Below are positions 33,834 through 43,225 of a DNA stretch of 64,000 bases, in pieces. This DNA is from Bradyrhizobium uaiense (lineage in GTDB: Bacteria > Pseudomonadota > Alphaproteobacteria > Rhizobiales > Xanthobacteraceae). The position numbers were made by a program, and so were the translations under genes. Each line of letters opens with the position of its first letter. Within the stretch, counting starts at the first letter, position 1. Below the pieces are notes generated by a model. The model was not told the origin of the DNA. It worked only from the letters and a program-made list of their open reading frames with translations, and did no database searches. Location: NCBI RefSeq assembly GCF_010811875.1, contig NZ_VKHP01000002.1, forward strand, positions 87,168 to 151,167, in the 5' to 3' direction.

Positions 33834-35036
33834 TCAGTTCGCCTCGGCGCCCAGCACGCCGCCGAACTGCTCCCAGGAGCTTCCGGTCCAGCGTTGCAGC
33901 TGGAGCTGCGTGTACGCCATGCTGTTGTCGGGACCGGTGTTGATGGTGATGCCCGGCATCAGGGTCGGCAGCACCAGCCCCTTGATGTTGCGTGCCTGCT
34001 TGACGATGTTCTCGCGCGACAGGTCGTCGCCGCACTGTTTCAGCACCTGCTCCAGGATCTGGCCCTGCTGGGTCCCGAACAGATAGTTGTTGTCGCCGAT
34101 ATCGGCGCCGGGGAGATACTTCTCGAAGTGGGCGCGATACCATTTCATGCCGGCGTCCTCGGCCCATTTCTTGTCGTTGGGATCCTTGGTGATGGTCGCC
34201 ACGACGACGCCCACCGCCTTGTCCGCGCCGGCCGGCACGATCGTCGCCGAGACCGAGCTCGACACGTAGTTGACGATGGTGAGCGGCGTCCAGCCGATCT
34301 CGCTCGCCTTCTTGATCGCCTGTGCCGCGAATTTCGGCGTGCCGGCGATCAGGAATGCCTGGGCGCCCGACGCCTTCAGCGTGACCACGCGGGATTCGAT
34401 GGTGGGCTCGGTGACCTCATAGGGAGACGTCACCACCTTCTTGTCGAAATCGGCCTTCAGCGTTTCCCTGAACGCGGCGACGAAATCGCGGCCGAGATCG
34501 TCGTTCTGGTAGAGGATCGCAATCTTCGCATCGGGCGCCGTCTGGGTGATGTACCTGGCGTAGATTTTTCCCTCGGTGTTGTAGCTCGGCAATCCCGTGG
34601 TGGTCAGCGGAAACTCGGAGAAGTTGGCAAACTTGGTCGCCCCGCTCACGACGAACAGATGCGGCACCTTCTTCGCGGTCACGTATTTGATGGTCGCGCC
34701 GATGCCGGGCGTTCCGAGCGGACTGAACAGGAACGCCACCTCGTCGCTCTCGATCAGCTTGCGGGTCTGCTCCACGGCTTTCGGCGGCGTATAGGCATCG
34801 TCATAGGTGATGAGGTTGATCTTGCGGCCGTTGATGCCGCCACGGTCATTGACGGAATGCACATAGGCGATCAGGCCCTTGCCGGTGTTGCTGAGCGGGG
34901 ATGCCGGACCACTGAACGGGAATGTCGCGCCGACCTTGATTTCCGACTCCGTCACGCCCGCCGTTTCGGCACGACTTGGAGTGCCGGCAAAGGCCGCGAG
35001 CACGGCAATGGACACGGCAAACGTCTTCAAGAACAT
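33834..35036 (-). CDS. Branched-chain amino acid-type (LivJ-like) periplasmic binding protein
   Basis: 400 residues with signal peptide MFLKTFAVSIAVLAAF, cleaved near SRAE. The type I periplasmic-binding fold is seen in SEIKVGATFPFSGPASPL, VEQTRKLIESDEVAFLFSPL and KIAILYQNDDLGRDF. In degradative clusters this family often binds aromatic or organic acids rather than amino acids. It ends the long operon and has no permease or ATPase genes beside it, so it must use components encoded elsewhere. AAGGGGAG precedes the ATG. Confidence 0.9.
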   Translation of the reverse strand: MFLKTFAVSIAVLAAFAGTPSRAETAGVTESEIKVGATFPFSGPASPLSNTGKGLIAYVHSVNDRGGINGRKINLITYDDAYTPPKAVEQTRKLIESDEVAFLFSPLGTPGIGATIKYVTAKKVPHLFVVSGATKFANFSEFPLTTTGLPSYNTEGKIYARYITQTAPDAKIAILYQNDDLGRDFVAAFRETLKADFDKKVVTSPYEVTEPTIESRVVTLKASGAQAFLIAGTPKFAAQAIKKASEIGWTPLTIVNYVSSSVSATIVPAGADKAVGVVVATITKDPNDKKWAEDAGMKWYRAHFEKYLPGADIGDNNYLFGTQQGQILEQVLKQCGDDLSRENIVKQARNIKGLVLPTLMPGITINTGPDNSMAYTQLQLQRWTGSSWEQFGGVLGAEAN

Positions 35037-35091
35037 GAAACTCCCCTTGAACCCTTATGAATTGAAATTGCTCTCGCGAGTGCCGTGCCGC

Positions 35092-35793
35092 CTACCAGGC
35101 CTCGCCGAACGGCCTGATCTCGACGTTGAACGACCACGCGCTGCGATCCTGATGGGCGGCGTGCCAGACCTCGTCCGCGATCGCCCGCGGCTTGATGAAG
35201 AAGTCGTCCGGCCGCTCCGGCCAGCGCTTCCGGGTCCATTCCAGGTCGATCACCGCATCGATCACGAGATAGGCGACGTGAACACCCTGCGGTCCCAAAT
35301 CACGTGCCATCGCTTCGGCCAAAATCCGCTGCGCCGCCTTGGTCGGCGCGAACCCCGCGAAACCGGCCTTGCCGCGCAATGCCGAGGTGTTGCCGGTGGC
35401 AACGATGGCGCCCTTGCCTGCACTGATCATCGCAGGCGCAAACCGCCGTGCCAGGTACAACAGGCCCATCGTGTTGACCTGGAAGTTGCGATTGAGGATC
35501 TCCGGATCGATCTCGCGGAAAGTTCCGAACGCGCCGCCGACCGCGTTGTGGATCACGACGGCGGGGCTGCCGAGATCGCGCTCCACGGCCGAGGCCACCG
35601 CCTCGACCTGCGCGGCATCGGACACATCGCATCGATAGGCCCTGGCGCCCGGCAGCTGCTTCTCGAGCGCGGCGAGACGCTCCTCGTTCCTGGCGAGCAG
35701 TGCGACCCGATAGCCGCCTTCGGCGAACCTCCTGGCGAGCGCCGAACCGGTGCCGGGCCCAACGCCGGATATCAGACAGACGGGTGCGGTCAT
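35092..35793 (-). CDS. Atypical SDR-family protein lacking the catalytic tyrosine
   Basis: 233 residues with the SDR cofactor motif GVGPGTGSALARRF, so NAD(P) binding is plausible. The catalytic YxxxK is replaced by FxxxK (Phe148, Lys152), and position 135, thirteen residues before it, is Asn rather than Ser. The C-terminus WSFNVEIRPFGEAW is shared with the second atypical SDR of this operon (43226-43963). It may be a hydratase-like or structural variant, or a reductase with altered chemistry. It lies 33 bp after the GST gene. Confidence 0.8.
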   Translation of the reverse strand: MTAPVCLISGVGPGTGSALARRFAEGGYRVALLARNEERLAALEKQLPGARAYRCDVSDAAQVEAVASAVERDLGSPAVVIHNAVGGAFGTFREIDPEILNRNFQVNTMGLLYLARRFAPAMISAGKGAIVATGNTSALRGKAGFAGFAPTKAAQRILAEAMARDLGPQGVHVAYLVIDAVIDLEWTRKRWPERPDDFFIKPRAIADEVWHAAHQDRSAWSFNVEIRPFGEAW

Positions 35794-35826
35794 GCGATCA
35801 CTCCTCCGCGTTGCGGTCCGCGCCTT

Positions 35827-36633
35827 TCAGGCGGCCGCCTTCGACAGCAGCTTCTCGACGTATGGTTTGAGGTCCGGCGCAAAATGCTCGTGCTCGACCA
35901 GCCGGGCGAAGTGAGCAAACATCAGCGGATATTCGTCCCTTACGCCCTCATGCAGGATTTTCTCCAACCCCTGCTTGCCCAGTTGCTCGGTCCGCGCGTG
36001 CTCGTTCATGAACAACGCGAGCTCGGCGGCAAAGCAGATGTCGGCAATCGAGATGCCGTTGCCGACCAACGTCTCCCGTCGCGGCGACAGTGCCTGCTCG
36101 ATTCCGGAGGCATATATCGCGAACGCGTCCTTGGCGCGGGCATGAATGGCCGCGTCGACCGTGCCGCCCGACAGCGCAAGCAGATAGATCTGCGAGTCCC
36201 GCGCAAACACCAGACTGACGTCGAGAAAGCTGTCGATCCTCGACGCCTCGTAGGCGTCGTGCCCATAGAGCGGAAACTTCGCTTCGCCGAGCCGCGCCAC
36301 TGCCCGCATGATGCTGTTGGATTCGAATATCCCGACCTTGCCGTCGGCACCGAACGCGGCCGGCACGTTGCCGAACGGCTGCGCCGCCATGAACGCATCG
36401 GTCTTGAACAGCTGCGCGCCGGTCAGCCCAACCCGGCCGGTTCGCGCCAGCGACGACAGCGCGGTGCGTTCCTGCTCCGTCAAGGGATGGGCATCGTAAT
36501 CCCACAGCCAGTCGCGCAATTCCTTGCCGGAAGCGCCTCGGACCTCGACGTCGACGCCGCAGAACCGCGCCGCGATGGTCGCCTTCCACACACGCGGGTT
36601 CGGCAGATAGGAGAATATACGCAAGGCGGCCAT
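35827..36633 (-). CDS. Glutathione S-transferase family protein
   Basis: 268 residues, longer than typical GSTs (about 200-220). The thioredoxin-like N-terminus is RIFSYLPNPRVWKATIAARF, with the GSH-binding strand-turn FGADGKVGIFESNSIMRAVA (ES motif). The all-alpha domain contains LVGNGISIADICFAAELALF with the N-capping motif. It resembles the GST domain of elongation factor 1B gamma. In a CoA-linked operon with a DsbA-like isomerase it may add or remove glutathione from an electrophilic intermediate. Confidence 0.82.
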   Translation of the reverse strand: MAALRIFSYLPNPRVWKATIAARFCGVDVEVRGASGKELRDWLWDYDAHPLTEQERTALSSLARTGRVGLTGAQLFKTDAFMAAQPFGNVPAAFGADGKVGIFESNSIMRAVARLGEAKFPLYGHDAYEASRIDSFLDVSLVFARDSQIYLLALSGGTVDAAIHARAKDAFAIYASGIEQALSPRRETLVGNGISIADICFAAELALFMNEHARTEQLGKQGLEKILHEGVRDEYPLMFAHFARLVEHEHFAPDLKPYVEKLLSKAAA

Positions 36634-36658
36634 CGTGGCTGCTCCGGGTGCTGTTGCG

Positions 36659-37819
36659 TCAGGCGGCCAGCTTCAGGATCTTGACGACGTCGCCGGGTTC
36701 GCGGATCGGCTGCGGGTTGGCGCGTGTGAAGATCGACAGCATCGCGTTCCGTCCGATCAGCTCGAAACGATCTTCGCCGACACCGACATCGGCAAGCCGC
36801 CGCGGCAGGCCGAGCTCCGCGATGAACGCCGCAAACGCCTCGCCGGCGTCGCGGCCCGGCGCGCCGAGCGCGGCCGCGATCGATTGCTGGGCGGTTTCCG
36901 TCGCGGGGCGGTTGTAGCGCAGCACGCTCGGCATCATCACCGCCGTGCAGAAGTAATGCGGGACGTCGCAGGTGCCGCCGAGCACATGGCCGATGGCGTG
37001 GCTCGCGCCCATCGGCACCCGCGACTGCAATCCGAACGCCGACAGCCAGGAACCGAGCTGGCAGCTCAGCCGCGCCGCCTCGTCGTCGGGACTATTCCTG
37101 GTGCGCAGCAGGCCGTCGTGCAGATAGCGCAACCCCTGTTGGCACACCGCGTCGACCAGCACGTTGGGCCGGCTGGAGCAGATCGCCTCGATGCCATGAT
37201 CCATCGCGCGCGTGCCCGAGCCGAGCCAGAGCTTCTCGGGCGTGTATTTGGTGATCGCGGGATCGAGGATGATGCTGCGCGGCATCATCATCGGATGGTT
37301 GAATATCTGCTTCAGCTTGCGGCCGGTGTCGGTGACCAGCGCGCCGGAATTGTACTCGCCGCCCGAAAGGGTGCTGGGGATCGCGATCATCCGGACTTTT
37401 GGGTTGCGGAACGGACCGAAGCGACGGTCCGGCGTGGTCTCGAAACCATCGAGCCCCGCCGGCTCGAAGATCTTGTGCTCGATGCACATCAACACGATCT
37501 TCGCCGCATCGACCACCGAGCCGCCGCCGATGGCGACGACGAGGTCTGCCTTGGCCTCCGTCGCATGCCGCGCGATCTGTGTCACCGCGTCCCTGGTCGT
37601 GTGCTGCGGCACGCCGTCGAAGGTCGCGACATGGCGATCGCCGAGCGCTTTGCGTATGTTCTCGATCTCGTCGGTCGTGGTGTTCAGCGTCCGGCTCGCG
37701 ATCAGATAGACATGTTTCGCGCCGAGCCGCTCGGCCTCCTCGCGCAGCGCTTCGGCCGCGGGCTTGCCGTAGATCACGGATTCCATGGCGGGGTATTGAT
37801 GGCTGCCGACGACGTGCAT
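36659..37819 (-). CDS. Iron-containing alcohol dehydrogenase/maleylacetate-reductase-like enzyme
   Basis: 386 residues. NAD-binding motif AIGGGSVVDAAK is at 96-107. The metal site of the family is altered: His274, His278 and His288 are present (GASHAIGHVLGG, VPH), but the position of the first ligand, usually Asp, is Arg204 in GTRAMDHGIEA. Maleylacetate reductases also lack this Asp (Asn), and the GHVLGG segment is close to them. It probably reduces or oxidises an alcohol, keto or enol intermediate of the pathway. It sits 39 bp after the crotonase gene. Confidence 0.85.
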   Translation of the reverse strand: MHVVGSHQYPAMESVIYGKPAAEALREEAERLGAKHVYLIASRTLNTTTDEIENIRKALGDRHVATFDGVPQHTTRDAVTQIARHATEAKADLVVAIGGGSVVDAAKIVLMCIEHKIFEPAGLDGFETTPDRRFGPFRNPKVRMIAIPSTLSGGEYNSGALVTDTGRKLKQIFNHPMMMPRSIILDPAITKYTPEKLWLGSGTRAMDHGIEAICSSRPNVLVDAVCQQGLRYLHDGLLRTRNSPDDEAARLSCQLGSWLSAFGLQSRVPMGASHAIGHVLGGTCDVPHYFCTAVMMPSVLRYNRPATETAQQSIAAALGAPGRDAGEAFAAFIAELGLPRRLADVGVGEDRFELIGRNAMLSIFTRANPQPIREPGDVVKILKLAA

Positions 37820-37858
37820 GCTTCACTCCCTTGATGTTTCCGCGAACGCTTGGCGGCT

Positions 37859-38632
37859 TCAGGCCGACAGTTTGGTGAAATCAGGCGGACGCCGTTCGGC
37901 GAAGGCGGCAAAGGCCTCGCGCGCCTCGGGCGTCGTCAGCCGCTCCTTGAACAGCACGCCCTCCGCGGCGATCTGCGCCGCGATCCGCTGCTGCTCACGC
38001 ATCAGCTGCTTGGTCAGGCCGAGTGAACCCGCCGGCCGCTTGGTCAGCGCGATCGCCGCGTCATGCGCCTTCTTGCGGAGATCCGCTTGCGGCACCACGG
38101 CATTGGCGAGACCGGATGCCAGCGCGCCCGGCGCATCCATCGGCTCACCGAGCGCAAACATCGCATAGGCGCGCGCGTGCCCGATCCTTAAGGGAAGCAG
38201 CCAGCTCGACGCTGCCTCCGGCACCAGCGCGAGATTGACGAACGGCGTGATCAGCCGGGCGTTCTCGGCAAGATAGACCAAATCGCAATGCAGCAGCATG
38301 GTGGTGCCGACGCCGACCGCGTTGCCCTGCACGGCCGCGACCAGCGGCTTGCCGGCCTTGCTGATGGTCTCGATGAAGCGATGGGCGGGACTATCCACCG
38401 CGCTTTCGCCGCGCGCCTGGCTGGCGAAATCGGCCAGATCATTGCCCGCGGTGAAGCTGTCGCCGTCGCCCTGGAACAGGATCACCCGGACGGATGGATC
38501 CGCCTCGGCCTGCTTCAGCGCATGCGACATGGCGTCATACATGGCGCCGGTCAGCGCATTCTTCTTCTCGGGCCGCTGCAAGGTCAGCGTCATGACGCCG
38601 GCGGCGATTTCGACTTTGACATGCTCGGTCAT
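37859..38632 (-). CDS. Crotonase-family enoyl-CoA hydratase/isomerase
   Basis: 257 residues with the crotonase oxyanion-hole segments DSFTAGNDLADF and AVQGNAVGVGTTMLLHCD. The acid-base part reads TPFVNLALVPEAASSW, which matches the single-Glu PE-x-x-SS pattern of Delta3,Delta2-enoyl-CoA isomerases more than two-Glu hydratases. It acts on an enoyl-CoA formed by the two dehydrogenases of the operon. It follows the nitronate-monooxygenase-like gene by 9 bp. Confidence 0.87.
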   Translation of the reverse strand: MTEHVKVEIAAGVMTLTLQRPEKKNALTGAMYDAMSHALKQAEADPSVRVILFQGDGDSFTAGNDLADFASQARGESAVDSPAHRFIETISKAGKPLVAAVQGNAVGVGTTMLLHCDLVYLAENARLITPFVNLALVPEAASSWLLPLRIGHARAYAMFALGEPMDAPGALASGLANAVVPQADLRKKAHDAAIALTKRPAGSLGLTKQLMREQQRIAAQIAAEGVLFKERLTTPEAREAFAAFAERRPPDFTKLSA

Positions 38633-38641
38633 GGCAATCTC

Positions 38642-39652
38642 CTAAGCAACCGCGCGGGCCGGCCTGGTTTCGAATTTGCCGTCGAGAAAGCCGGTCAGCC
38701 GCTGCCGGATGATCTGCTCGGCCTCGGCCATGATGCGGTCGATCAGCTCCTTGACGGTCGGGATGTCGTTGATCAGGCCGACCACCATGCCGCAGCTCCA
38801 GGCACCGGCATCCATCTCGCCGTCGATCATCACCTTCGGGTAGACGCCGGCGACCTGCTCGTGGATGTCCTCGATCTTCAGCTTGCCGCCCTTCTCGCGC
38901 TCGATCTCGAGCAGCTCATCGACACCCTTGTTCTTCAGCACCCGCTCGGTGTTGCGCAGCGCGCGCATCACGAGGCGGGTGTCGAGCTCGTCGGCATCGA
39001 GCAGTGCCTGCTTCACATTGGGATGAACCGGCGCTTCCTTGGTCGCGATGAATCGCGTGCCCATGTTCATGCCGGCGGCGCCCATCGACAGCGCCGCGAC
39101 GAGGCTGCGTGCATCCGCCATGCCACCGGAAGCGACGAACGGGATCTTCAGCTCGTCTGCCGCGCGCGGCAGCAGGATCATGTTGGGGATGTCGTCCTCG
39201 CCCGGATGGCCGCCGCACTCGAAGCCGTCGACGCTGACCGCGTCGCAACCGATCTTCTCGGCCTTCAGCGAATGCCGCACCGAGGTGCATTTGTGGATCA
39301 CCTTGATGCCCGCAGCCTTCAGCGCCGGCATGTACTGCTCCGGGCTGCGGCCCGCGGTCTCCACCGCCTTGACGCCGCCTTCGCGGATCGCCGCGATGTA
39401 TTCGGGATAGGGCGGCGCGGTGAAGCTCGGCAGGAAGGTGAGGTTCACGCCGATCGGCTGGTCGGTCATGTCGCGGCAGCGCGCGATTTCCTTCGCCAGC
39501 AGTTCCGGGGTCCGCTGGGTCAGGCCGGTGATGATGCCGAGGCCGCCGGCGTTGGACACCGCCGCCGCCATCTCGGCGAAGCCAACATAATGCATGCCGC
39601 CCTGGATGATCGGATGCTGGATGCCGAACAATTCAGTGATTGCTGTCTTCAC
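38642..39652 (-). CDS. Nitronate monooxygenase family (2-nitropropane dioxygenase-like) flavoenzyme
   Basis: The start is taken at GTG 39652 after GGGAGAG; a longer frame to 39880 overlaps the thiolase gene and is not used. The 336 residues form an FMN TIM barrel: IQHPIIQGGMHYVGFAEMAA at the N-terminus, VNLTFLPSF, DAVSVDGFECGGHPGED and FVASGGMADARSLVAALSMG. In CoA operons this family often acts as an enoyl- or dienoyl-CoA processing flavoenzyme rather than on nitronates. It lies between thiolase and crotonase genes. Confidence 0.87.
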   Translation of the reverse strand: MKTAITELFGIQHPIIQGGMHYVGFAEMAAAVSNAGGLGIITGLTQRTPELLAKEIARCRDMTDQPIGVNLTFLPSFTAPPYPEYIAAIREGGVKAVETAGRSPEQYMPALKAAGIKVIHKCTSVRHSLKAEKIGCDAVSVDGFECGGHPGEDDIPNMILLPRAADELKIPFVASGGMADARSLVAALSMGAAGMNMGTRFIATKEAPVHPNVKQALLDADELDTRLVMRALRNTERVLKNKGVDELLEIEREKGGKLKIEDIHEQVAGVYPKVMIDGEMDAGAWSCGMVVGLINDIPTVKELIDRIMAEAEQIIRQRLTGFLDGKFETRPARAVA

Positions 39653-39672
39653 AAATCTCTCCCGCGTTCCGA

Positions 39673-40863
39673 TCAGTTGATGATTTCGAACAGGCCCGCC
39701 GCACCCATGCCGCCGCCGATGCACATGGTCACCACGCCGTATTTCGCCTTGCGCCGGCGGCCTTCGATCAGTAGGTGGCCGGTGAGCCGCGCGCCGGTCA
39801 TACCGTAGGGATGGCCGATCGCGATCGAACCGCCGTTGACGTTGAGCTTGTCCGGGTCGATGCCGAGCTTGTCGCGGCAATAGATCACCTGCACCGCATA
39901 GGCTTCGTTGAGCTCCCAGAGATCGATGTCGTCGATCTTCAGATTATGCCGCTTCAGCAGCCGTGGGATCGCCGCGACCGGGCCGACGCCCATCTCGTCG
40001 GGTTCGACGCCGGCGGCAACAAAGCCGCGGAAGATGCCGAGCGGCTTCAGGCCCTTCTGCGCGGCGATCTTGTCGCTCATGATCACGCAGGCCGAGGCGC
40101 CGTCGGAGAGCTGGCTGGCATTGCCGGCGCTAATGGTCTTGCCTTCGAAAACCGGCTTGATCTTGGCCAGTCCGTCCGCCGTGGTGTCCGGCCGCGGGCC
40201 TTCATCCTTGGCCAAGGTCACCTGCTGGAAGCCGACTTCCTTGGTGTCCTTGTTGACCACGGCCATCCTGGTCGTGATCGGAATAATCTCGTCGTTGAAG
40301 CGGCCGCCCTGCAACGCAGCGCCGACCCGGCGCTGGCATTCGAGGCTGTATTCGTCCTGCTTGTCGCGGCCGATCCCGTAGCGCTCGGCGACGACCTCGG
40401 CCGTCTCCAGCATCGACATGTACATCTCGGGCTTCATCGCCATCAGTTCGTCGTCGACGGCATGGAACCTGTTCATGTGCTCGTTCTGCACCAGGCTGAT
40501 CGACTCGATACCGCCGCCGATCGCAATCTCGACGCCATCTGATATCACCGAGCGTGCCGCGACCGCGATCGCCTGCAGCCCGGAAGCGCATTGCCGGTCG
40601 ATGGTGGTGCCGGCGACTGTGACAGGCAATCCAGCGCGGATCGCGCCCTTGCGCGCGACGTTCATCACCATGGTGCCCTGCTGCATCGCGCAGCCCATCA
40701 CCACGTCCTCGACCTCGCCGGGCGCGATGCCGGCGCGCTTGACGGCCTCGGCCATGACGTGGCCGGCCAGGGTCGGGCCGTCGGTGTTGTTGAGCGCGCC
40801 GCGATAGGCCTTGCCGACCCCGGTACGCGCGGTGGAAACGATGACTGCTTCGGGTGATGACAT
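39673..40863 (-). CDS. Acetyl-CoA acyltransferase (thiolase)
   Basis: The start is taken at ATG 40863 after GAGAGG; upstream codons belong to the preceding gene. The 396 residues hold the nucleophile Cys92 ([14 protein letters not shown]), the [17 protein letters not shown] histidine motif and the C-terminal [13 protein letters not shown] cysteine motif. It performs the thiolytic cleavage step of the CoA pathway. It is 16 bp after one acyl-CoA dehydrogenase gene and 20 bp before the flavoenzyme gene. Confidence 0.93.
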   Translation of the reverse strand: MSSPEAVIVSTARTGVGKAYRGALNNTDGPTLAGHVMAEAVKRAGIAPGEVEDVVMGCAMQQGTMVMNVARKGAIRAGLPVTVAGTTIDRQCASGLQAIAVAARSVISDGVEIAIGGGIESISLVQNEHMNRFHAVDDELMAMKPEMYMSMLETAEVVAERYGIGRDKQDEYSLECQRRVGAALQGGRFNDEIIPITTRMAVVNKDTKEVGFQQVTLAKDEGPRPDTTADGLAKIKPVFEGKTISAGNASQLSDGASACVIMSDKIAAQKGLKPLGIFRGFVAAGVEPDEMGVGPVAAIPRLLKRHNLKIDDIDLWELNEAYAVQVIYCRDKLGIDPDKLNVNGGSIAIGHPYGMTGARLTGHLLIEGRRRKAKYGVVTMCIGGGMGAAGLFEIIN

Positions 40864-40879
40864 GCTTGCCTCTCTGAGC

Positions 40880-42010
40880 CTAGGCGACCGCATCGAGCTG
40901 CGCATAGCGCAGCACGTGGTAGGCGGGATCGCCGAACTGGATGTTGATCGAGGAAATCCGCTTGAAGTAGTGGCCGACATTGAGCTCGTCGGTCATGCCC
41001 ATGCCGCCATGCAGTTGCACGGCCTGGTCGGCCACGAACTTGCCGGCATAGCCGATCTTGGATTTGGCGCCTGAAGCCAACCGGGAGACGCCGGCCTCAT
41101 CGTCCCTGAGACTGAGGCTGAGATGCTGCATCAGGGACAGCGTCTCCTGATGCGCGATGAACATGTCGACCATCCGGTGCTGCAGCACCTGGAAGCTACC
41201 GATCGTGACGCCAAACTGCTTGCGCGTCTTGGAATAGTCCAGCGTCGCGGCGTTCAACTCGCCGATCGCGCCGACCGCCTCGGCGCAGAGCGCGCCGATC
41301 GCACGGTTGCGGCAGGCTTCCAGCGTTTTGACGCCCTCGCCTTCCTTGCCGAGCAATTCACCCCGCACGCAGCGCAGGCTGATCTCGGCAGCTCTACGGC
41401 CATCGATCGTCTTGAAGCTCTGCAGATCGAGATTGGCGGCGCGGCGATCGACCACGAACAGGCTGACGCCGCCGCGATCGTGGCGATGGCCCGAGGTGCG
41501 GGCGGAGACGATCAGGTAATCCGCCCACGGCGCGGCCATCACTGCCGTCTTCTCGCCGGTCAGCACATAGCCGTCGCCGTCCCGGCGCGCCGTGGTGGTC
41601 ACCGTTGCGAGATCGAACCGCGAGCCCTTCTCGGTCCAGGCCAACGCCCAGAGCTTTGACCCTGCGATGATGTCGGCAATGAAAGCCTGCTTCTGCGCGT
41701 CAGACCCAACCTGCTCGACCAGGCCGCCGGCAACCACGACCGTCTCGACGAACGGCTCCACGACGAGATGCCGGCCGAACTCCTGCATGATGATCATGGT
41801 CGATAGCGGCCCACCGCCGAGCCCGCCAACAGCCTCAGAGAACGGCGCGGCCAGCAGGCCGAGCTCCGCAAAAGCGGCCCATTGCTCGCGGCCAATGCCG
41901 TCCTCGCTCGCAACGATCTTGCGACGGGCGTCGAAATCATATTGATCCCGCAGCAGCCGCTGTACGCTGGACCGCAACAATTCCTGCTCTTCCGTGAACT
42001 GGATATCCAT
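40880..42010 (-). CDS. Acyl-CoA dehydrogenase, smaller subunit-like
   Basis: 376 residues. The N-terminal helical domain begins [20 protein letters not shown], the middle beta-domain has [16 protein letters not shown], and the C-terminal domain has [20 protein letters not shown] and [23 protein letters not shown]-dependent alpha,beta-dehydrogenation is expected. It is directly followed by thiolase and preceded by another dehydrogenase 21 bp away. Adjacent dissimilar pairs of this size often form hetero-oligomers in steroid-type degradation, which is possible here. Confidence 0.9.
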   Translation of the reverse strand: MDIQFTEEQELLRSSVQRLLRDQYDFDARRKIVASEDGIGREQWAAFAELGLLAAPFSEAVGGLGGGPLSTMIIMQEFGRHLVVEPFVETVVVAGGLVEQVGSDAQKQAFIADIIAGSKLWALAWTEKGSRFDLATVTTTARRDGDGYVLTGEKTAVMAAPWADYLIVSARTSGHRHDRGGVSLFVVDRRAANLDLQSFKTIDGRRAAEISLRCVRGELLGKEGEGVKTLEACRNRAIGALCAEAVGAIGELNAATLDYSKTRKQFGVTIGSFQVLQHRMVDMFIAHQETLSLMQHLSLSLRDDEAGVSRLASGAKSKIGYAGKFVADQAVQLHGGMGMTDELNVGHYFKRISSINIQFGDPAYHVLRYAQLDAVA

Positions 42011-42031
42011 CCGATCCTCGTTGCCTTGTAG

Positions 42032-43213
42032 CTAAAGACCAAGCACCGCTTTCGCGATGATGTTGCGCTGGATCTCGTTCGATCCGCCGTAGATTGAGAG
42101 CTTGCGCGAGTTCAGATATTTCTCCGACGCCGTGTGGCCGTAGTCCGGGCCCGGCATGAAGTGGTTGGCGCTGATCGGATGCTCGCGGATCGCAAGCCCG
42201 TAATTGCCGATCGCCCGATGCGTCAGCTCGGTAATGTTCTGGAAGATCTCGGTGCCGCGGATCTTGAACAGCGATGCCGCAGGTCCGGGGTCGATGCCGC
42301 GCGCCATCTGGGCGACGACGCGCAACTCCGTCGCCTCCAGCGCCAGCACGTCGAGTTCGACGCGGGCGATGTCCCTGATGAATTCGAGATGCGCCGGATC
42401 GTCTTCCGGAATCTCGGCCTTCACGATCTTTTTCAACCGGCTGATATAGCGCGTCGAACGACCGATGCCGGCCATGCTGGTGCGTTCATTGCCGAGCAGG
42501 AACTTGGCGTAGGTCCAGCCCTTGTTCTCCTCGCCGATCAGGTTCTCGGAAGGGACGCGGACATCCTCCAGGAAGACGTCGTTGACCTCGTGCGAGCCGT
42601 CGATGGTGATGATCGGGCGCACCGTGACGCCCGGCGACTTCATGTCGATCAAGAGAAACGAGATGCCGGACTGCGGCTTCGCCGTTGGATCGGTGCGGAC
42701 CAGGCAGAAGATCCAGTCGGCATGCTGCGCCAGCGTGGTCCAGGTCTTGTGACCGTTGACGACGTAGTGGTCGCCGTCGCGCACCGCCTTGGTGCGAACG
42801 GTGGCGAGGTCGGAGCCGGAGCCCGGCTCCGAATAGCCCTGGCACCACCAGTCCTCGCCGGAGAGGATGCGCGGCAAGAACTTCTGCTTCTGCGCGTCGT
42901 TGCCGAACGTGTAGATCACCGGCCCGACCATGGTGACGCTGAACGCCAATGGCGGCATCGTGCCGGCGCGCGTCGTCTCCTGCTCGAAGATGAAGCGGCG
43001 GGTGATCGACCAGCCGGGCCCGCCATATTGCTTCGGCCAGAGCGGCGCGATCCAGCCCTTGTTGTGCAGGATGCGGTGCCACAGCAGCATCTGCTCCTTG
43101 GAGAGATCGGTCTCCGGATTGGCGACGCGCATCTCCTCCGGGTAGTTGTCCTTGATGAACGCGCGAACCTCGTCGCGAAACGCCGCATCGTCAGGGGATA
43201 GCGCGAGCTCCAT
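42032..43213 (-). CDS. Acyl-CoA dehydrogenase, larger subunit-like
   Basis: 393 residues with classic features: the FAD/substrate loop WCQGYSEPGSGSDLATVRT, DHYVVNGHKTWTTLAQHADW, and the C-terminal SIYGGSNEIQRNIIAKAVLG. It starts 12 bp after the atypical SDR stop and is followed by the second dehydrogenase. The substrate is unlikely to be a simple straight chain given the neighbours, but this cannot be shown from the sequence. Confidence 0.92.
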   Translation of the reverse strand: MELALSPDDAAFRDEVRAFIKDNYPEEMRVANPETDLSKEQMLLWHRILHNKGWIAPLWPKQYGGPGWSITRRFIFEQETTRAGTMPPLAFSVTMVGPVIYTFGNDAQKQKFLPRILSGEDWWCQGYSEPGSGSDLATVRTKAVRDGDHYVVNGHKTWTTLAQHADWIFCLVRTDPTAKPQSGISFLLIDMKSPGVTVRPIITIDGSHEVNDVFLEDVRVPSENLIGEENKGWTYAKFLLGNERTSMAGIGRSTRYISRLKKIVKAEIPEDDPAHLEFIRDIARVELDVLALEATELRVVAQMARGIDPGPAASLFKIRGTEIFQNITELTHRAIGNYGLAIREHPISANHFMPGPDYGHTASEKYLNSRKLSIYGGSNEIQRNIIAKAVLGL

Positions 43214-43225
43214 TTCCGATGCTCC

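Noticed and set aside
39653..39880. N-terminal extension of the nitronate monooxygenase frame
   Set aside because: Overlaps the thiolase gene end and is unlike the family; GTG 39652 follows GGGAGAG.
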